A DNA stretch of 48,900 nucleotides from positions 1 through 48,900 of IMG/VR virus record IMGVR_UViG_3300032294_001472; one strand, 5' to 3'. This DNA is from a virus. The position numbers were made by a program, and so were the translations under genes. Numbering within the stretch: the stretch's first letter is position 1; each line of letters opens with the position of its first letter. The notes under the pieces are model-generated. The model saw nothing but the letters and a program-made list of their open reading frames with translations, was not told where the DNA came from and ran no database searches. Positions 1 to 7,932 of the stretch are shown in pieces.

Positions 1-123
1 GTTACCGAGCCCGTTATAGGTCACCGATCCGTTAAACAAAAAGGTGCCATCGTAATACTGCCCCACGCCTTCAAGTATGGTAGAGTCAGAATATCCCGCC
101 CGCTTAATCGCTTCTTTGATCGA
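1..123. repeat. Terminal direct repeat, left copy
   Basis: These 123 bases are identical to 48778-48900. The reading frame of the tail protein I gene continues without a break across the join, so the repeat marks either the overlap of a circular assembly or a short terminal redundancy. A 123-bp exact overlap is typical of an assembly artefact of a circular or circularly permuted phage genome; real direct terminal repeats are an alternative that sequence alone cannot exclude. Confidence 0.95.
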
Positions 124-453
124 CCACGGTGTGCCCTTGAATCGGTGCAGCTCAATGGCCTGCTTCAACAAGTCTCGCTGCTGTGTCTCCGTTTTGGCAA
201 ATCGCCATCCTTTATACCCAAGAATATTAAACTGCTCTGCAAGGTGCGGCAATGCCGCAGCAGGTACCGTATCAATCAGGTATATCATTAGCGGATTTAG
301 GTCGAGGCCTTCAAACCGATTCCTTGCAGCAATATCATACGCCTTGATGTGCTCGCTGTTTTGCAAGCCACTTGCTAATATACTGTCGGTTATCCGAGGT
401 TTCTCGGCTGTTCCTACTGCTAAATTAATGGGTAAAAGATATGGAAATGGCAT
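1..453 (-). CDS. I: Phage tail protein I (P2 gpI-like), N-terminal part
   Basis: Baseplate/tail protein of the P2 gpI family, expected at the periphery of the baseplate beside gpJ. The gene starts with ATG at 453-451 (MPFPYLLPINL) and is open to base 1, 151 codons. A segment with LAEQFNILGYKGWRFAK followed by a run ending in ELHRFKGTPWSIKEAI is the recognisable family core: the LxxQFxxxGY/GW stretch and the 'H.xKGTPxxI' motif. The 3' part is at 48481-48777; joined across the circular break the gene is 750 nt, 249 residues, close to other gpI proteins. It starts 12 nt downstream of the gpJ stop, so it belongs to the same operon. Confidence 0.85.
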   Translation of the reverse strand, partial: MPFPYLLPINLAVGTAEKPRITDSILASGLQNSEHIKAYDIAARNRFEGLDLNPLMIYLIDTVPAAALPHLAEQFNILGYKGWRFAKTETQQRDLLKQAIELHRFKGTPWSIKEAIKRAGYSDSTILEGVGQYYDGTFLFNGSVTYNGLGN

Positions 454-465
454 CGCGTTCTTTTA

Positions 466-1581
466 TTATCCGGCTGTTGTTCCTGTTGTTTGTACTACTA
501 TTGATGTGCACACGGCAAAGGCTGTTGGTGCAACCACAATCGTGTTAAATGGGTTTGCCGAACCATCTTCCAGCACCACATCATACACGCCATCCACAAG
601 GCACTGTTTCTCGGCTTGGTTTCTCACAATGTCCTGTCCAAGCTTCTGCCGCTTTGCCAGCGTAAATGCCTGCAGGTTTGCCAATACCTGAGCCTCTATC
701 GAAGCCTGGTCTGCTGCTGTGTACAGGGTCAGTTTCGCAACCAACGTATAGGTGGTGCGGGTTGGTGCAATTGCCTGAACAGTATCGGTCAACGGCCTAA
801 CTTTCTCCGCGCTGCATGTAGCAAGAACGGAGTTAAGCACCTGCACAGGCGTAACGTTGCCATCCGACATGAGCGGATAAATGGCTACAGTTCCGGGCAC
901 AGGGTTGGTAATAGCCACATCAATGATGTTTGGGTTGGCTGTTTTTGCCCAATAGAAATACGCCCCAATGCTGCCCGCATTCGAGAATGTGGAAGGAGCA
1001 AGCCTGATTCGCTCTCTAAGGTTTTCGTCTGTTTCGGTTTCAGAACCGCCTGCGGTGGTCTGCAGGTTGGTGACTGTTGCTACAAACATGAGCGGGTCAA
1101 CAATTGTAGCCACCTGCCCTGCTGTGTAGCCATTGCCTACCTCTCCATCCACCTCACATGTTGCGTTTATTTCTCCAACGAGCACGCCTGCCGCAATGTT
1201 CAATTCATCGTCTGTCGCAAACAATACGCGTCCATCAACGGAGCTTATTCGCGTTCCTTCTGGAACGGTAACGCCCGAAGGGTTGGCCTGCAGCGTGAAT
1301 CTGATTGTGCATTCTGCCGGAAGTGCGCCAATGCGCCTTACCCCAACGAGCTCGCCCAAATAGTCCAACACGGGTGCACGCGAGAACGCAACCAGGTTCT
1401 GTGTAGCTGCATCCTGAATGGCTTGCCTCAGCAAGCTTTCACGATACGCAATGGCGTTTGTAATTAGCCGCTCAACCTGTGCCGGGTAAATGATTCTACC
1501 CGTCAAAGATTCGTACTCGGCAATAAACTCGTCTACGAGTTTCTGTACATCATTCTCAACGAAAATAGGTGCTTCTGCCAT
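466..1581 (-). CDS. J: Baseplate assembly protein J (gpJ-like)
   Basis: Baseplate wedge protein of the P2 gpJ/Mu gp47 family, 371 residues, forming the outer arm of the baseplate. Family features are the N-terminal helical start (MAEAPIFVENDVQKLVDEF), the AYRESLLRQAIQDAA stretch, the DYLGELVGVRR motif near residue 80, and the GGSETETDENLRERIRLAP motif near residue 185, which is highly typical of the family. The gene follows gpW with 2 nt between stop and start and is followed by gpI, the standard P2 order W-J-I. A shorter C-terminal domain than some Mu-type homologues is normal for P2-type phages. Confidence 0.93.
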   Translation of the reverse strand: MAEAPIFVENDVQKLVDEFIAEYESLTGRIIYPAQVERLITNAIAYRESLLRQAIQDAATQNLVAFSRAPVLDYLGELVGVRRIGALPAECTIRFTLQANPSGVTVPEGTRISSVDGRVLFATDDELNIAAGVLVGEINATCEVDGEVGNGYTAGQVATIVDPLMFVATVTNLQTTAGGSETETDENLRERIRLAPSTFSNAGSIGAYFYWAKTANPNIIDVAITNPVPGTVAIYPLMSDGNVTPVQVLNSVLATCSAEKVRPLTDTVQAIAPTRTTYTLVAKLTLYTAADQASIEAQVLANLQAFTLAKRQKLGQDIVRNQAEKQCLVDGVYDVVLEDGSANPFNTIVVAPTAFAVCTSIVVQTTGTTAG

Positions 1582-1583
1582 GG

Positions 1584-1949
1584 TTACTGTGTTAGGTTAT
1601 ATGTCACTACCGTTGTACCTTCGGTTCCGTCTGCACGCTCCCAGGTTACCCGATAAGTGATCTGTGATACTTCTATTTTATACGCCACCTCACTTACGTT
1701 TATTCTTGGCTCCCACAACTGAATCTGTTCTGCCAACTCTCGCGTAAGATTGACGGCTGCAATATTAATCGGGGCATCTACATAGCTCAGCAAATCAACT
1801 CCGAATGTCGGACGCAAAGGGTCTGTTCCTTGCTGCGTGAGAAGAATCATTAACACGCATTGCGAGATATCATCATCGCTCTGTACGATGTCGCCAAACT
1901 CGCGCGTGCCGAGTGTCCAATCTGCCGATGTTATGTCTACTATCCTCAT
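1584..1949 (-). CDS. W: Baseplate wedge protein W (T4 gp25-like)
   Basis: Small lysozyme-related wedge protein of the P2 gpW/T4 gp25 family, 121 residues, which links the baseplate to the sheath. The family signature is visible in VQSDDDISQCVLMILLTQQGTDPLRPTFG (residues about 22-50), where the invariant 'QGTDPLRPTFG' gives the linker to the conserved core; the middle also carries the E-plus-W helix ELAEQIQLWEPRI. Its ATG at 1949 overlaps the stop of the upstream gene by 4 nt (ATGA), so the two are translationally coupled. Confidence 0.92.
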   Translation of the reverse strand: MRIVDITSADWTLGTREFGDIVQSDDDISQCVLMILLTQQGTDPLRPTFGVDLLSYVDAPINIAAVNLTRELAEQIQLWEPRINVSEVAYKIEVSQITYRVTWERADGTEGTTVVTYNLTQ

Positions 1950-2194
1950 GATAATGTTCCTGTTCCCGGTGCTGTTGTTGCTCCTGTCTGTGCTGCCGCT
2001 GTTCCTGCTGTAGACACCGGTATGCCCGCGCTTACCGTTACCGTTGCTGTTTTCACAAACGCATCCATTGCATCGGCAATAGCTCCGGCCAACGTGTCAA
2101 TCTTCGTGTTCTGCTCACTTGTCGGTGAGCCGCCAAGCGCGTCCAAGAACGCCTGTTTTACCGATGTTTTCAAAGATGTTTTATTCAGTGGCAT
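1946..2194 (-). CDS. Unknown small baseplate-region protein
   Basis: An 82-residue protein I do not recognise. The N-terminal half (about residues 1-50) is predicted helical with a conserved-looking LKTSVKQAFLDALGGS segment; the C-terminal third is low complexity, rich in Ala, Thr, Gly and Pro, with no charged residues, as in tail-associated linkers. It sits between gpV and gpW, with a 4-nt overlap to gpW, so expression and role in baseplate assembly are likely linked. A PAAR or spike-tip function was considered because of the position beside gpV, but no PAAR motif is present. Confidence 0.75.
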   Translation of the reverse strand: MPLNKTSLKTSVKQAFLDALGGSPTSEQNTKIDTLAGAIADAMDAFVKTATVTVSAGIPVSTAGTAAAQTGATTAPGTGTLS

Positions 2195-2197
2195 ATT

Positions 2198-2725
2198 TTA
2201 CGACTTAAAAAAGTTTTGAACCTTCGTTTTGTTGCTAGTCAAGTTAGGCACCTGTACAGGTGGTCCGCTCGGTCCTGTTCCTGTCGGGTGTGTGTGTGCA
2301 ATTAGAATGTCTAAGAGCTCTACCAAAATCGTTTTCAGCGTGTCCGCGCCCTTCTTCAATGTCGGCCCGTCTTGCTCGAGGCTGAACTCAACCGTGTTTA
2401 TCTTCTGCAACAACTTACGCGCTGCACGGTCATAGCTGAACTCGTCTCCGCTCTCGTACTTTGTTCCGAACTTATCCGCGCTGCTGTATGGTGTAGCATC
2501 CTGGCTGTTATACACAGCTCCCAATATCGCACCAGCTTCCGCGTGTTGGTCCATCACACAACACACATGTTCGCCTATGTCGGGCAGGTGATACGCCTTG
2601 TTTTTCAGGCTGCCTGTTTGTGCAACGGGCAACCAGTCTGAAACAATGTTGTCCTCTTCAAACCGCACACGAGCGCGGCCTTTCTGCGCATCTATCTGAT
2701 CAACTATGCCGAACTTCAACATCAC
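2198..2725 (-). CDS. V: Baseplate spike/hub protein V (gpV-like)
   Basis: Central spike protein of the P2 gpV family, 175 residues, forming the cell-puncturing tip under the tail tube. The N-terminal OB-fold has FGIVDQIDAQKGRARVRFEE and DWLPVAQTGSL, both typical of the family, followed by PDIGEHVCCVMD and GAILGAVYN; the C-terminal part is a predicted beta-helix region ending in a His/Gly/Pro-rich segment (IAHTHPTGTGPSGPP), where gpV proteins bind metal and form the apex. Either of the first two Met codons could be used. It is the last baseplate gene before the metallophosphoesterase gene. Confidence 0.9.
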   Translation of the reverse strand: MMLKFGIVDQIDAQKGRARVRFEEDNIVSDWLPVAQTGSLKNKAYHLPDIGEHVCCVMDQHAEAGAILGAVYNSQDATPYSSADKFGTKYESGDEFSYDRAARKLLQKINTVEFSLEQDGPTLKKGADTLKTILVELLDILIAHTHPTGTGPSGPPVQVPNLTSNKTKVQNFFKS

Positions 2726-2738
2726 TCAAATATAACAG

Positions 2739-3881
2739 TTAGTGTTGATATTTCCACTTCGAATAAAATTCTTTATCATAGAACGGAAAGAACTCCGCCC
2801 TGAATCGTTCAATAGCTCCATTCGGGTGTGTGGTAAACTCGATAATCCAACCGCCTAAGTGTGCGGCCAATCTCTTTTTACGCATGAATGGTGACTGATC
2901 CATTGTTGTGCCACCCTGTACCACGTGAACACCCCTGATGAAATCATACGAGGCCTTGTGATAGTGCCCCACCAATAACACATGCGGCTTCTCGTTTCCG
3001 CTGTAGCTCTCCACTATCTTCTGAGGCGCGTACGAAATCGCGTATGCCGAACCTCCACCGGGATGTAGAAGACGGATAATCGTCTGTCCTTTTCCGTCCT
3101 TTGAAGGCAAGATAATATCGTTCTCCATATAGTCAAGGTACTCGAGGTCAGTGCGCCCAAACTTGTACGCGCGTTCCTGCAATAGCCTGCCTGCATCAAT
3201 GCCATGTTTCTGCGTATACCATCCCTCATGGTCGTCTCCTGCAATGTACTTCGTAATAATGCCGTCACGCTTCGGGTATTTCTCGAGCATGTATCTGATT
3301 TGATTATCAAACCCATGCACGTTTAAATCGTGCATGTTAAACCGCGCCTCTCCGTCAATCCAGTTTCCTGTGTTGAATACCGTTGTGATACCTTCGTCTG
3401 CGAATATATCATACAGTTTGTTGAGCACGTCTAACCGCTCATACTTGCTGCCCAGGTGATTGTCTGTAACATACCCGAAGCGATAGAATCCACTCTTGGA
3501 TGTCTGTGCCTGTATCTTCTTAGCTGCCACCTTCTCGGGCTCACCGGAAATGAAGAATACTTCATTGTGCATCACAATGGATAAGCCGTTGTTGCGCGCT
3601 TGTATCAGCCACTCTTTTGCTTTTGTAACCGACAGGTCAAGCATGTCGCTGGCCTGCTCATAAGTGTACTTGATTCCCTTTTTGAACTGGTGTTTTTCTA
3701 CAGCCACTCTCGCAGCGCTTGCTTTTTCGGTTGTTACTTTTGCCCGCCTTTTGGCGTAAAAGACGTACGTTTTCAACGAATTTGGTGAATTAAAACCAAA
3801 CCGTTTGTAGTTCTTTGCTGCAAAGGACCTAATTGATAGGCCAGATGTTTGCAACGCCTTTAAAACTTCCTCGCATTTCAT
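2739..3881 (-). CDS. Calcineurin-like metallophosphoesterase with N-terminal HTH-like region
   Basis: A 380-residue protein with a metal-dependent phosphoesterase domain from about residue 130 on. Motifs seen in order: D140-N-H142 (DxH, motif I), G172-N-W-I-D176 (the GDxxD motif with Asn for the first Asp), G215-D-D-H218-E219 (the GNHD/E motif with Asp for Asn) and G305-H-Y-H308 (GHxH). Residues 1-120 look like a regulatory region with two helix-turn-helix-like segments, the second around TYEQASDMLDLSVTKAKEWL. The gene lies within the tail cluster between gpV and gpD, an unusual position for an enzyme. Substrate (DNA, nucleotide or phosphoprotein) cannot be read from sequence. Confidence 0.82.
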   Translation of the reverse strand: MKCEEVLKALQTSGLSIRSFAAKNYKRFGFNSPNSLKTYVFYAKRRAKVTTEKASAARVAVEKHQFKKGIKYTYEQASDMLDLSVTKAKEWLIQARNNGLSIVMHNEVFFISGEPEKVAAKKIQAQTSKSGFYRFGYVTDNHLGSKYERLDVLNKLYDIFADEGITTVFNTGNWIDGEARFNMHDLNVHGFDNQIRYMLEKYPKRDGIITKYIAGDDHEGWYTQKHGIDAGRLLQERAYKFGRTDLEYLDYMENDIILPSKDGKGQTIIRLLHPGGGSAYAISYAPQKIVESYSGNEKPHVLLVGHYHKASYDFIRGVHVVQGGTTMDQSPFMRKKRLAAHLGGWIIEFTTHPNGAIERFRAEFFPFYDKEFYSKWKYQH

Positions 3882-3893
3882 TATGTATGTGGT

Positions 3894-4973
3894 TTATTCT
3901 ATTACTCGCACGTTGTATTTTGGAGGCTTCCGCTTCCTCGTTGATTTCTTCTTTTCTTTTACAACATATCCAACACGCTTCACTTCCAACGAAGTGATAT
4001 ACCCTCCACTCTTATCCATGTTGTGGCGGCTTTCCATAATGTGGTACCTGCCCGATAGCTCGCCCATGTCGGTCAGTTCAAAGTTGTTTCCTGCCACCAG
4101 GAACGGATTTCCAACCACAGTAAGGCTGCCCTCAACCTGGTTAGAACGCGAGCGATAAAGGGCTACTTTTGCCTTCTGTTCGGCCTGGGCCTTGTCTTCG
4201 GCTTTGGTTCTAATCTCGAGCGTGTCCGCTGCGGTAGGTTCTTTGAAACTCTCGCCACCTGCACCCTGCACCTCTGAGGCCTCCGATTCAACCACCTTCT
4301 TCTCTTTCGGGTCATGGTATTTCACAACCGCTTTCTTGTAGGTCTGCAACGCTTTATCCCGTAGTGTATAGTTCATCAGGTTTGAGCGATCCAACGTCAC
4401 TACCGGCAAGCCTTTTTCTATTTCAAATATGCTCTCAAATACGAGCTTGTTTCCTTTGATAGAGAACTGATAGCCAAACTCGTCAGCCAGCCGTTTCAAA
4501 TATTCCAAATCTGTTTCCCTGTTCTGCGTGCTCCTTGCTATACGCAGTGTAAGGATGCGCCCAACCAGTTGCAGGTTGTGTTTCTTTGCCACCGCTTCGG
4601 CTATCTGTTTCAACGTCTGCCCTTCATATGCCTTGCTCTCTCTCGTACGCATGGCTGTAGTTATCCAAGATGCCACGCCCTTAATCGCAACAATATCAGG
4701 CGGCCCATTCAGTTCTATCTCGTCAATAGAGAAGGTCCCTGCATCGGTCAGCAAGTCATCATAACCAAAATCCAAGTTTAGCTTGTCGCCCTTTGTTGGC
4801 CACCAACCATTGCGCCACAACCCGTCAGGATCGGCCAATAGTATCTGAAGCTCGTCACTTTCTCCGCGTGCCTTATCTGAGTAGTCTACCGATATAAGGT
4901 AGTTGGAAAGGTCGGTTGTAATGTCCTTTCCCTCGTACTTTATTTTAAATTTCGGGCTGCGTGCTGTTGTCAT
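3894..4973 (-). CDS. D: Late control D / tail hub protein (gpD-like)
   Basis: Baseplate hub protein of the P2 gpD family, 359 residues, structurally like T4 gp27 and placed between the tail tube and gpV spike. The N-terminal part contains the typical NYLISVDYSDKARGESDELQ-like strand pattern and the GEFSIDEIE-like turn; TLKQIAEAVAKKHNL and the ETDLEYLKRLADEFGYQFSI segment are characteristic of the hub fold. The C-terminus is strongly basic (KEKKKSTRKRKPPK). Its start overlaps the stop of gpX by 4 nt. Despite the traditional name, a regulatory role is not implied. Confidence 0.9.
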   Translation of the reverse strand: MTTARSPKFKIKYEGKDITTDLSNYLISVDYSDKARGESDELQILLADPDGLWRNGWWPTKGDKLNLDFGYDDLLTDAGTFSIDEIELNGPPDIVAIKGVASWITTAMRTRESKAYEGQTLKQIAEAVAKKHNLQLVGRILTLRIARSTQNRETDLEYLKRLADEFGYQFSIKGNKLVFESIFEIEKGLPVVTLDRSNLMNYTLRDKALQTYKKAVVKYHDPKEKKVVESEASEVQGAGGESFKEPTAADTLEIRTKAEDKAQAEQKAKVALYRSRSNQVEGSLTVVGNPFLVAGNNFELTDMGELSGRYHIMESRHNMDKSGGYITSLEVKRVGYVVKEKKKSTRKRKPPKYNVRVIE

Positions 4974-5185
4974 TGTTTCCAGGGTGGCAATAAGTTCGTG
5001 TCAGTGTCTGCTTCAGGAAGCACAGGAATGAGCAATTCAATGCCCTGCTCCATTACTGCATCCAACGGAATGTCTGGGTTTGCTGCGCATATCTCTGGAA
5101 ATAGCAACGGATTTCCGTATGCTTTCTGAGCTATGGTGTCCCACCGCTCACCGCCAACTGTTGTATATGATGTGAACTCTGCCAT
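4970..5185 (-). CDS. X: Tail protein X (gpX-like, LysM-type)
   Basis: A 71-residue protein of the P2 gpX family, a LysM-like module placed at the hub between tape measure and baseplate. Recognisable elements are YTTVGGERWDTIAQKAYGNP, the usual 'GD-x-W-D-x-IA-x-x-x-YG' pattern of the family, followed by LFPEICAANPDI and the terminal LIPVLP. It lies between gpU and gpD with a 1-nt gap and 4-nt overlap, matching the P2 order. LysM-like folds here serve a structural function rather than peptidoglycan binding. Confidence 0.9.
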   Translation of the reverse strand: MAEFTSYTTVGGERWDTIAQKAYGNPLLFPEICAANPDIPLDAVMEQGIELLIPVLPEADTDTNLLPPWKQ

Positions 5186-5186
5186 G

Positions 5187-6002
5187 TTACTGTCTTGTTG
5201 CTGTATATACTGCTACTTCGGATAGTCCGCCATTCATGGCAGACACCCCGTTCTGTAACTCTCTGTTTGCTTGAATGGCTCCGTTTATGTCGCCTTGTGC
5301 CAACGCATCGGTAGCGTTCTGCACGGCTTGTTGTGTTCTATTGATGTCGTTCACAACGCGGTCTTTGGCGAGGATAACCATCTTCGCTTGGTCGAGTAGC
5401 TGTTGCGTTTTCAACAGGCCATTACGGGCTTTCTTCAGCGCTCGTTGCGCTTTCTTAACAGCGCCTGCTATTCCCTTTGCCGAATCTGCTATGTGGTTTC
5501 CGGCTGAGTATGCATCGGCTGTAACTTGTACCGAAGACTGCATGATAAGCTTACCCTCACCGTTGAATACGCGAGCGGATTTGACACGTCCAGCACGCGA
5601 AGCGAACCCGCTTGCAGCATTCTCTGATATTTCAACGTGCTCTCTCAGCTCCACACTCAGGTTTGCCAACATAACCTGCCCATTGGGGAATGTTTGTTCG
5701 TGCATCTCGTCAATGGTTCGGATGGTAAACTTGCCATAGTTGTTTCCATCACCACTGATAAGCGGCAACACATCACCATTCACACATGCCTGCCGTAGTG
5801 TTTCAACGCCTGCCTGTACGTCAATAAACGAGTGGTGCAGCTGTATATCAAAACGAATGGTGTCGAGCTGATTGCCTATCTTCTGCGAAACAGGTTTACC
5901 TTCAATTACTTCATGATCGGCATAGGATGCCTCAGTCCTTCGACTGAATGCGTTCCAGCCAACCATGTTTTGAAATCGTATGTTGCCTAACTGTCCGTAC
6001 AT
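5187..6002 (-). CDS. U: Tail protein U (gpU-like) with C-terminal coiled coil
   Basis: A 271-residue protein. Residues 1-135 match the P2 gpU family: MYGQLGNIRFQ at the start, TRFDIQLHHSF and the GDVLPLISGDGNNYGKFTI segment, then a strand ending in SVELREHVE. The remainder (about 140-270) is an Ala/Lys/Gln-rich helical extension with a predicted coiled coil, longer than the P2 protein. The gene follows the tape measure by 1 nt, the expected neighbour of this tail-completion component. The extension is a difference from the family model and may contact the hub or the tape measure. Confidence 0.87.
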   Translation of the reverse strand: MYGQLGNIRFQNMVGWNAFSRRTEASYADHEVIEGKPVSQKIGNQLDTIRFDIQLHHSFIDVQAGVETLRQACVNGDVLPLISGDGNNYGKFTIRTIDEMHEQTFPNGQVMLANLSVELREHVEISENAASGFASRAGRVKSARVFNGEGKLIMQSSVQVTADAYSAGNHIADSAKGIAGAVKKAQRALKKARNGLLKTQQLLDQAKMVILAKDRVVNDINRTQQAVQNATDALAQGDINGAIQANRELQNGVSAMNGGLSEVAVYTATRQ

Positions 6003-6003
6003 T

Positions 6004-7932
6004 TTAGTATGCTACACGCGCCCTTCCGCGTTGGTAATCGTCCATTAGTCTTTTAAAATCTTGTTTCAGCTTCTCCGAAATCATGTTGGCATCGCTCTGT
6101 GTGGCAGAGCCACTCAGGTTAATTACAGGCGCGAAGTTAATCGTGCTATTGCCACCGCCTGAACCGCCACGAGTTGCCAGGGCTGGTCCGTTTGCCATTG
6201 CTCCGGCTACTGCTCCAACAGCCTGCATGATTGGCTGTGGCTTGATAGCCATGGCCAGCGTTTCCGCAAATTTGATTTTGTGAATGTCCATCAGCGGTCC
6301 GCGCTTTGCAGGCGAAAACGGGAAGAACTCGCGCACTTTCTGCGTGAGCTCCTTCACTTTGCCATACAGGGCTTCGGCCTTTGCCGTGATGCCGTCCACA
6401 ATGGAGTCAATAATATTTACGCCTGCCTTATATAAGTCCGGCAGGAAGTTCTTTATCAGGGTAATAATCCCCTTGAAGATAATCGGAAACGGATTGATGA
6501 GCGCGAAAAGCGCAATCTTCCAGTTTTCTCTTAGCCAATTGCCAACGTCAACAACAGACTGTTTCAACCAAGTCCAAGCACGTTGCAGCCCTTGCATAAT
6601 CTCTTTACGAAACGTTACCACTACAGCAATAGCAGCAACAACAGCGGCAACAATCAGAACAATAGGATTTGCTGATAACAGCATAATCGCACCACTGACA
6701 ATCTTAATGCCACCGGCTACGATGAGTGCACCTGATCCAAGTGCAACAAACAGACCTATCATCTGAGAAATGCGAGGATTTTCCTTCACGAAATCTGCAA
6801 CTCCGGCAGCAATCGGTTTCATAATTTCGCCAAACGCTTTGAGTGCAGGCAATAGAGCCATGCCGAAGTTTACCTTTAACTCTTGAACGATGTTAGAAAA
6901 CTTCTGCATTTCAGCATTGAAGGTTTGATTACGAATATCAAACTCGCGGCCCATAGAACCTTGAAGCTTTGCATCGTTAAGCAGAGTAAGCTGACGCCTG
7001 TATTCTTCCACGCCCTGAGCGAGTTTCGTAACATCATCCCCATATTCTTTTCCAAATAGTTGTGTTGCTAACGTTAGTCCGTCCTTGCTTGTTTTGATTC
7101 TGTCGAGAACCTGTAAGATTGTTCCTTGTGGGTCAACCTTCATCATCTTCTGCATATTAGCAGCCGACAACCCAAGCTTCTCTAAGCCTGCTTGAAATCT
7201 CGCAGGCTGCATTTCCGCAATAGATAATTCGCGCATCAGCGCATTGATTGCCGTACCTGCCACCTCTGGACGCGTGCCCAACGTCAAAAATGTAGAGGCC
7301 AGCGCAGCCAGGTTCTGGTCAGCAAGGCCTATCTGTTTTGCCGTGCCTGCTGTGCGTAGCATTACCTCCATTATCTCGGAGCCTTTGGCAATCGCGTTGT
7401 CGTCAAGGTAGTTGATGGTGTCGCCCAATCGGCTTATTTGGTTGATAGGGATATCGAACATTTTGGCAATCTTGCCCATGCTCTCACCTACCTCACCTGC
7501 TGCCATATCGAACGCAACAGACATCTTCGACACTTCGCGCACGTACGAAATCAGTTCTTCGCGTGGAACGTCCATACGGCCACCAGCAGCAGCCAGGTCT
7601 ACCAGTTCGTTGGTAGCCATGCCTATTTCGCGCCCGAGCTGTTGAATCTCGCCACCGAATGCAGCCAACGCTTGCGGGTCGTTCAAACCCTGCACCACCT
7701 TGCGCACGTCCGACATCTTTGTTTCAAAGTCGGCAGCAGCTTTCACAGGAACAGACAGCGCAGCGAAACCGGCTACACCGGCCCCTACCATTGCCGCGCC
7801 CTTAAACATTTGGTCTTGCGCCTTTTTCAGACGCTCAACCTCTTTCAAACTCTTATCAGTCGCGCCCTTAACCACCCTCGACATATTATCGACAGCGGAG
7901 AGTATAACAGCGACTTTGAGTAGTTTATCCAT
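6004..7932 (-). CDS. Tail tape measure protein
   Basis: A 642-residue tape measure of the TP901 type, setting tail length and probably leaving through the tube at infection. Seen are an N-terminal coiled-coil region, the typical PVKAAADFETKMSDVRKVV region around residue 65, SKMSVAFDMAAGEVGESMGKI, a hydrophobic central segment (about 385-440) with predicted membrane helices, and a C-terminal FFPFSPAKRGPL motif found near the end of many tape measures. The start ATG at 7932 overlaps the stop of the frameshifted chaperone product (7925-7927). The length predicts a tail of roughly 90-100 nm if the usual 0.15 nm per residue holds (inference). Confidence 0.93.
   Translation of the reverse strand: MDKLLKVAVILSAVDNMSRVVKGATDKSLKEVERLKKAQDQMFKGAAMVGAGVAGFAALSVPVKAAADFETKMSDVRKVVQGLNDPQALAAFGGEIQQLGREIGMATNELVDLAAAGGRMDVPREELISYVREVSKMSVAFDMAAGEVGESMGKIAKMFDIPINQISRLGDTINYLDDNAIAKGSEIMEVMLRTAGTAKQIGLADQNLAALASTFLTLGTRPEVAGTAINALMRELSIAEMQPARFQAGLEKLGLSAANMQKMMKVDPQGTILQVLDRIKTSKDGLTLATQLFGKEYGDDVTKLAQGVEEYRRQLTLLNDAKLQGSMGREFDIRNQTFNAEMQKFSNIVQELKVNFGMALLPALKAFGEIMKPIAAGVADFVKENPRISQMIGLFVALGSGALIVAGGIKIVSGAIMLLSANPIVLIVAAVVAAIAVVVTFRKEIMQGLQRAWTWLKQSVVDVGNWLRENWKIALFALINPFPIIFKGIITLIKNFLPDLYKAGVNIIDSIVDGITAKAEALYGKVKELTQKVREFFPFSPAKRGPLMDIHKIKFAETLAMAIKPQPIMQAVGAVAGAMANGPALATRGGSGGGNSTINFAPVINLSGSATQSDANMISEKLKQDFKRLMDDYQRGRARVAY

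Noticed and set aside
466-1467. Large plus-strand frames opposite baseplate and portal genes
   Set aside because: They are antisense shadows; the minus-strand products match known tail protein families.
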